Shown: piece after piece, positions 60,001 to 64,000 of the stretch
Layout of the letters: each line of letters begins with the position of its first letter
How positions within the stretch are numbered: position 1 is the first letter of the stretch
Origin: Amycolatopsis sp. NBC_01488
GTDB lineage: Bacteria; Actinomycetota; Actinomycetes; Mycobacteriales; Pseudonocardiaceae
Direction of reading: 5' to 3'
Length of the DNA stretch: 64,000 nucleotides
Assembly (NCBI RefSeq): GCF_036227105.1
Contig: NZ_CP109434.1
Location: forward strand, 4,807,001-4,871,000
Translations under genes and position numbers: made by a program
The notes under the pieces: model-generated
Seen by the model: only the letters and a program-made list of their open reading frames with translations
Databases searched by the model: none
Told to the model about the DNA's origin: nothing

Positions 60001-60023
60001 GCCCTGAATGAGTCATTCAGGAC
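60001..60023. repeat. Dispersed 23-bp palindrome, copy 3
   Basis: Perfect arms CCTGAATGA (60003-60011) and TCATTCAGG (60013-60021) around one base. Same layout as copies 1 and 2. Confidence 0.65.
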
Positions 60024-60040
60024 ACCGCCGGGAAGCCGTG

Positions 60041-61591
60041 TCAGACCAGCCAGGCGGCCGAGTCCGCCGGCAGCTTCCCGTCCACCAGCGGGCTGCTGCT
60101 CAGCAGCACCTCACCCGGCGGCAGCGCGATCGGCGACGCGGACGTGTTCAGCGCGCACACCAGCCCGCCGCCCTTGCGGCGGAACGCGAAGCAGCCTGCC
60201 GGGGCGCCGTACCACTCCAGCTCGTCGCCGTCGAACGCCGAATGCGTCTTCCGCAGCTCGATCGCCTGCCGGTACAGCGAAAGCGTCGAGTCCGCGTCCT
60301 CGATCTGCTTCTCGACGGTCAGTCCGGCCCATTCGCCCGGCATCGGCAGCCACGTCCGCGGGTTGCGCGAAAACCCGAACGGCGGCAGGTCGCCCTCCCA
60401 CGGCAGCGGAACCCGTGAGACGTCCCGGCCGAACTCCGCCCCGCTCGTCTTGGCGCGCGGATCGGCCATCTCCGAAACCGGGATGTCCACGTTCGCCAGG
60501 CCCAGCTCTTCGCCGTTGTACAGGTAGACCGCGCCGGGCAGGGCCAGCTCGACCAGCGCCATCGCCCGCGCGCGCCGCACACCCGCGGCGCCCCCGCCGT
60601 AGCGGCTGACCTGGCGCCAGACGTCGTGGTTGCCCAGCGTCCAGGTCGCGGGCGCGCCGACCTTCGCCGGCACCGTCAGGGACCGCTCGATGGCCGTGCG
60701 CATCGCGTCCGCGTCGAAGTGGGTCAGGACCAGGCGGAAGTTGAACGCGAGGTGCAGCTCGTCGGGCCGCAGGTACCGCGACAGGCGCTCCTCGTCGGTC
60801 ACCCAGATCTCGCCGACGGCCATCGCTTCCGGGAACTCGTCGAGCACCTTGCGGATCATCTGGTGGATCTCGTGGACGCCGTCGTAGTCCCAGCGCGGGT
60901 CGTAGTAGTGGCTCGGCCCGAGCGGGTCGGCGCGCGGGTCCATGTCCGGCAGGCCGGGCGGCTTGGCCATGCCGTGCGCGACGTCGATGCGGAAGCCGTC
61001 GACGCCGCGTTCGAGCCAGAAGCGCAGGGTGCGTTCCAGGTCGGCGGCGACCTCCGGGTTGGCCCAGTTCAGGTCCGGTTGCTGCGGCGCGAACAGGTGC
61101 AGGTACCACTGGCCGTCCGGCACCCGGGTCCACGCCGGGCCGCCGAACGCGCTGACCCAGTTGTTCGGCGGGTCCTCGCCCTGGGGGCCGACGCCGTCGC
61201 GGAAGACGTAGCGCTCGCGCTCGGGGCTGCCCGGCTCGGCCGCCATCGCGGACTTGAACCAGGCGTGCTGGTTGCTGGTGTGGTTGGGGACCACGTCCAC
61301 GGTGACCTTGATGTTGCGCTTGTGCGCCTCGGTCAGCAGCACGTCGAAGTCGCCGAGGGTGCCGAACATCGGGTCGACGTCACGCGGGTCGGCGATGTCG
61401 TAGCCGTGGTCGGCCATCGGGGACCGGTAGAACGGCGTCAGCCACAGCGCGTCGACGCCCAGCAGCTCCAGGTAACCGAGCCGGGAGTGGATGCCCTCCA
61501 GGTCCCCGACGCCGTCACCGTCCGAATCGGCGAACGAGCGTACGTAGACCTGGTAGAAGACGGCGTCCTGCCACCAGGCTTCCCGTCTCAT
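60041..61591 (-). CDS. GH13 alpha-glucosidase (oligo-1,6-glucosidase type)
   Basis: 516 residues. WWQDAVFYQVYVRSFADSDGDGVGDLEGI is the N-terminal signature with the calcium loop; VDVVPNHTSNQHAWF region II; GVDGFRIDVAHG carries the nucleophile Asp; AVGEIWV the acid/base Glu; TLGNHDVWR the transition-state Asp. No signal peptide, so it works in the cytosol on maltose-, trehalose- or isomaltose-type sugars. The ATG at 61591 overlaps the globin stop (ATGA), so the two genes are co-translated. C-terminal domain of the family ends the protein. Confidence 0.93.
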   Translation of the reverse strand: MRREAWWQDAVFYQVYVRSFADSDGDGVGDLEGIHSRLGYLELLGVDALWLTPFYRSPMADHGYDIADPRDVDPMFGTLGDFDVLLTEAHKRNIKVTVDVVPNHTSNQHAWFKSAMAAEPGSPERERYVFRDGVGPQGEDPPNNWVSAFGGPAWTRVPDGQWYLHLFAPQQPDLNWANPEVAADLERTLRFWLERGVDGFRIDVAHGMAKPPGLPDMDPRADPLGPSHYYDPRWDYDGVHEIHQMIRKVLDEFPEAMAVGEIWVTDEERLSRYLRPDELHLAFNFRLVLTHFDADAMRTAIERSLTVPAKVGAPATWTLGNHDVWRQVSRYGGGAAGVRRARAMALVELALPGAVYLYNGEELGLANVDIPVSEMADPRAKTSGAEFGRDVSRVPLPWEGDLPPFGFSRNPRTWLPMPGEWAGLTVEKQIEDADSTLSLYRQAIELRKTHSAFDGDELEWYGAPAGCFAFRRKGGGLVCALNTSASPIALPPGEVLLSSSPLVDGKLPADSAAWLV

Positions 61592-61989
61592 ACGAAGCTG
61601 TTCATCATGCTGTGCGCGGCCATCTCCAGGTAGGCCCAGAGCTGCCCGCGGTAGGGCTCCTCGAGGTTCTCCTCGTCGACCGCGATCCGGATGCAGCGCA
61701 GCCAGGCGTCGCGTTCGATCGGCCCGATCTTGAACGGCGCGTGCCGCATCCGCAGCCGCGGGTGCCCGCGCCGGTCGGAGTAGGTGTGCGGGCCGCCCCA
61801 GTACTGCATGAGGAACAGCCGGAACCGCTCCTCGGCCGGGCCGAGGTCCTCCTCGGGGTAGAGCGGGCGCAGGATCTCGTCGCGCGCGACTTCCTCGTAG
61901 AACCGCCCGACGATCCGGCGGAACGTGGGTTCGCCGCCCACCGCTTCGTAGAGGTTCGCCGGTTCGCTCACTGCAGACACGCCTTCCAT
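61588..61989 (-). CDS. glbO: Group II truncated haemoglobin GlbO
   Basis: 133 residues. LYEAVGGEPTFRRIVGRFYEEVARDEILRPLYPEEDLGPAEERFRLFLMQYWGGPHTYSDRRGHPRLRMRHAPFKIG follows M. tuberculosis GlbO nearly throughout: the proximal His of HAPFKI, the Tyr of YSDRRG and the Trp of ERDAWLRC are present. It binds oxygen tightly and is thought to act in oxygen or NO/peroxide chemistry near the membrane. I use the ATG at 61989 (GGAGGG 4 bases before); a GTG at 61971 with GGAAGG is an alternative giving the usual length. Coupled to the GH13 gene. Confidence 0.94.
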   Translation of the reverse strand: MEGVSAVSEPANLYEAVGGEPTFRRIVGRFYEEVARDEILRPLYPEEDLGPAEERFRLFLMQYWGGPHTYSDRRGHPRLRMRHAPFKIGPIERDAWLRCIRIAVDEENLEEPYRGQLWAYLEMAAHSMMNSFV

Positions 61990-62115
61990 TTTGCCCTCCG
62001 GGTTCGGGTTCCCGACGCCCGGTCCCGCCCCTCGCCGGAAGGTCGCGAACCCGTTTCCCAGCGTAACCACCGGGGCCGGGTCGTGAGGCAGCTCACGACC
62101 CGGCCGCGGGGTTCG

Positions 62116-63099
62116 CTACTTCTCGATGGCCGGGGCCGAGTTCGGGAACAGCCGGCCGAGCGGGGGGTCGAAGCCGGCTTCTTCCAGTGCCGCCAGCAGC
62201 TGGGCGCGCAGGGCTCGCTGGACGGCCCACTGCTTGCCCGGCCGGACCTTCACGGTCAGGCGCAGCTCCAGGCCCTCCGGGGTGACGCTTTCCACCCCGA
62301 GCATCTCCGGCGGCTCGAGGACGTTGTCCTTCAGCAGGTCGCTCTCGGTCGCCGTGGAGGCGGCCTCGCCGAGCACCGTGGTCGCGCGCTCGACGTCGGC
62401 CGTGTAGCCGAGCGGGACGTCGACGACCGCGACCGCGAAGCCCTGGCTCGAGTTGCCGACGCGCAGGATCTCGCCGTTGCGGACGTACCAGACCGTGCCC
62501 TTGAGGTCGCGCAGCGTGGTGATCCGCAGGCCGACCGACTCGACGGTGCCGGAAGCCGCGCCGACGTCCACGACGTCGCCGACGCCGTACTGGTCCTCGA
62601 CCATCATGAAGATGCCGGACAGGAAGTCCTTGACGAGGTTCTGCGCGCCGAACCCGATCGCGACGCCGATGATGCCGGCCGAGGCGATGATCGGGCCGAG
62701 GTTGATGCCCAGTTCGCCCAGCACGAGGATGAACGCGAGACCGTAGATCAGGAACGTCGCCATCGACTTCAGCACCGAGCCGATGGTCTGCGCGCGCTGG
62801 CGGCGCCGTTCGATCACGGCGGAACCGAGCACCTCGGGGGCGCGCTCACGCAGGGGACGCAGCAAGGCAGGGAGCTTTCCGCTGCCTCGGGGGAGCGTCG
62901 TGACCCGGTTGATCAGCCGCCGCACGAGCAGCCGCACGACGAACGCGATCACGATGATCATCAGGATCTTCAGCGGCTTGGTCAGCAGCCAGTTCGCCGA
63001 GCCCGCCAGCCACGCGTTGTGCGTCGCCTGGAACACCGTGTAGCAGAAGGTGCTGGGGTCGGTGGTGCAGGGTGGGTCGGCGGAGAGCAGGGGGAACAC
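62116..63099 (-). CDS. MscS-type mechanosensitive ion channel
   Basis: 327 residues from a GTG at 63099; an in-frame start further up (63186) has no support, and the ribosome site of the GTG is weak. Three membrane segments precede the MscS pore helix region GVAIGFGAQNLVKDFLSGIFMMVEDQYGVGDVVDVG, which contains the family's Gly/Ala pattern and the start of the beta domain (GTVESVGLRITTLRDLKGTVWYVRNGEI). The C-terminal alpha/beta domain follows. It should release solutes on hypo-osmotic shock. Monocistronic, downstream-facing toward the globin promoter. Confidence 0.9.
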   Translation of the reverse strand: MFPLLSADPPCTTDPSTFCYTVFQATHNAWLAGSANWLLTKPLKILMIIVIAFVVRLLVRRLINRVTTLPRGSGKLPALLRPLRERAPEVLGSAVIERRRQRAQTIGSVLKSMATFLIYGLAFILVLGELGINLGPIIASAGIIGVAIGFGAQNLVKDFLSGIFMMVEDQYGVGDVVDVGAASGTVESVGLRITTLRDLKGTVWYVRNGEILRVGNSSQGFAVAVVDVPLGYTADVERATTVLGEAASTATESDLLKDNVLEPPEMLGVESVTPEGLELRLTVKVRPGKQWAVQRALRAQLLAALEEAGFDPPLGRLFPNSAPAIEK

Positions 63100-63244
63100 G
63101 GGAGTTCGATCATCCTTCCGATCAGGTCGGTGAGCCCAACTGTAAGTGGATGTTGGGTCGCGCGGATGTGACACGTCTTGTAACACACGTGCGCTGGGGG
63201 CCTGTTCTGTGGTCGACTATGCCTACGCCCCTGGAGGTGGTCGA

Positions 63245-63955
63245 GTGCCAGACCGACAACCCAGCCCCCGCGGCGTCTCCGGCCAAGCCATGGCCGCCGA
63301 GACGCCAGAGGTGGTCCTGCGCGCCTATCCGGGGGGTTCCGCATCCGGCGGAGCCGTCCCGGCCGGGCCGGGGAACCGCCCAGGGGGAGTTACCCGCCCG
63401 CCCGGACAGCGTAGTAGAGGCCGGGATCCGGCCGCCCCGGCCTGGGGCCGGCGCCGGGTGCTCCTGCTCAACGCCACCTTCGAGCCGCTGACCGCGTTGC
63501 CGCTGCGGCGCGCGGTCGTGCTCGTGATGTGTGGCAAGGCCGAAGTGGTGCACGGCGATCCCGGCGGCATCGAGCTGCATTCGGCCAAGGTGTCGCTGCC
63601 CGTGCCCTCGGTGATCCGGCTCAGCACGTACGTGCGCGTGCCGTACCGGGCGCAGGTGCCGCTCACCCGCGCCGGGCTGATGCACCGCGACCGGTACCGC
63701 TGCGCCTACTGCGGGGGGCGGGCCGAGACGATCGACCACGTCATCCCGCGCAGCCGGGGCGGACCACACGCCTGGACGAACTGCGTCGCCTGCTGCGCCA
63801 AGTGCAACCACCGCAAGGCGGACCGGCTGCTCTCGGAGATCGGCTGGCGGCTGCGGGTCGTCCCGCGGGCGCCCCACGGCCCGCACTGGCGGCTGCTGGC
63901 GCACTCCAAGGAGGCCGATCCGCTCTGGCGGCCGTATCTGGGCTCCGCCGCCTGA
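63245..63955 (+). CDS. HNH endonuclease family protein
   Basis: 236 residues from a GTG at 63245, chosen by GGAGGTGG 6 bases upstream. After a 60-residue Pro/Gly/Arg-rich stretch, the conserved part starts with RRRVLLLNATFEPLTALPLRRAVVLVMCGKAEVVH; the HNH core is YRCAYCGGRAETIDHVIPRSRGGPHAWTNCVACCAKCNHRKADRLL, with two CxxC zinc pairs and the catalytic DH and N-H residues. This type is universal in actinobacteria and not linked to mobile elements; role uncertain, perhaps DNA repair. The remaining 45 bases of the window contain nothing. Confidence 0.9.
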   Translation: MPDRQPSPRGVSGQAMAAETPEVVLRAYPGGSASGGAVPAGPGNRPGGVTRPPGQRSRGRDPAAPAWGRRRVLLLNATFEPLTALPLRRAVVLVMCGKAEVVHGDPGGIELHSAKVSLPVPSVIRLSTYVRVPYRAQVPLTRAGLMHRDRYRCAYCGGRAETIDHVIPRSRGGPHAWTNCVACCAKCNHRKADRLLSEIGWRLRVVPRAPHGPHWRLLAHSKEADPLWRPYLGSAA

Positions 63956-64000
63956 CGTCCGGCCTGACTGCGGAGCCCCGGACATGCCGGCGCCCCGGCT

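Overview
The window is a very GC-rich actinobacterial chromosome segment. GTG and TTG starts, GC-biased third codon positions, the 1661-residue NAD-glutamate dehydrogenase, the GlbO-type globin and glycopeptide-style enzymes all suggest Amycolatopsis or another Pseudonocardiaceae genus. The genus is inferred; no rRNA or other taxonomic marker is present.

About 1-40 kb is dominated by specialised metabolism. After a molybdopterin oxidoreductase cut by the left edge (1-1191), a minus-strand block (1280-5161) holds an epoxidase-like FAD monooxygenase, an SDR and a free-standing NRPS condensation enzyme. Divergent to it is a four-gene operon (5341-9763): 4-hydroxymandelate synthase, FAD halogenase, an adenylation-PCP didomain and MbtH, closed by a 20-bp-stem terminator. 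A second operon (9941-15969) encodes a type II-PKS-like ACP whose sixth codon is TTA, a glutamine-dependent asparagine synthetase homologue, an AfsA-like protein, a Tat-exported multicopper oxidase and a solute-binding-protein fold without a signal peptide. A second epoxidase-like monooxygenase (16095-17492, minus) and a 14-TM-type exporter (17746-19335) follow. Next come two tandem acyltransferase-3 genes (19.4-22.2 kb) that arose by duplication of a whole unit: promoter-like box, 20-codon leader ORF, gene and terminator.

From 22402 to 31180 runs a tightly overlapping eight-gene operon: SbnA and SbnB homologues (L-2,3-diaminopropionate synthesis), a methyltransferase, an MFS exporter, a PrpF-fold isomerase and three different ATP-grasp ligases. 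It looks like an NRPS-independent route to a diaminopropionate-containing small peptide or amide and is the best candidate here for an undescribed system. Two RibD-like reductases, a YceI protein and an HxlR-SCP2 regulator (31.3-34.5 kb) separate it from more aromatic chemistry: a close homologue of SgcC, the chloro-beta-tyrosyl-PCP hydroxylase of C-1027, two group-D flavin monooxygenases and an extended SDR (34.7-40.1 kb). Halogenase, A-PCP, free C enzyme and SgcC-like hydroxylase together suggest building and tailoring of a carrier-bound chlorinated, hydroxylated aromatic acid. No ketosynthase, flavin reductase or pathway-specific regulator was found between 1280 and 31180, so the pathway probably depends on genes outside the window.

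A tRNA-Arg(TCT) at 40981-41053, with a disturbed ~0.85-kb stretch at its 3' side, marks the change to mostly housekeeping DNA. That part holds an I36-type secreted protein, a LacI regulator with its divergent MFS target and operator, an orphan histidine kinase, a histidine phosphatase, a CopD-CtaG membrane protein, EttA, a TPR-plus-repeat protein, NAD-glutamate dehydrogenase, a hotdog thioesterase, GH13 alpha-glucosidase coupled to GlbO globin, an MscS channel and an HNH endonuclease.
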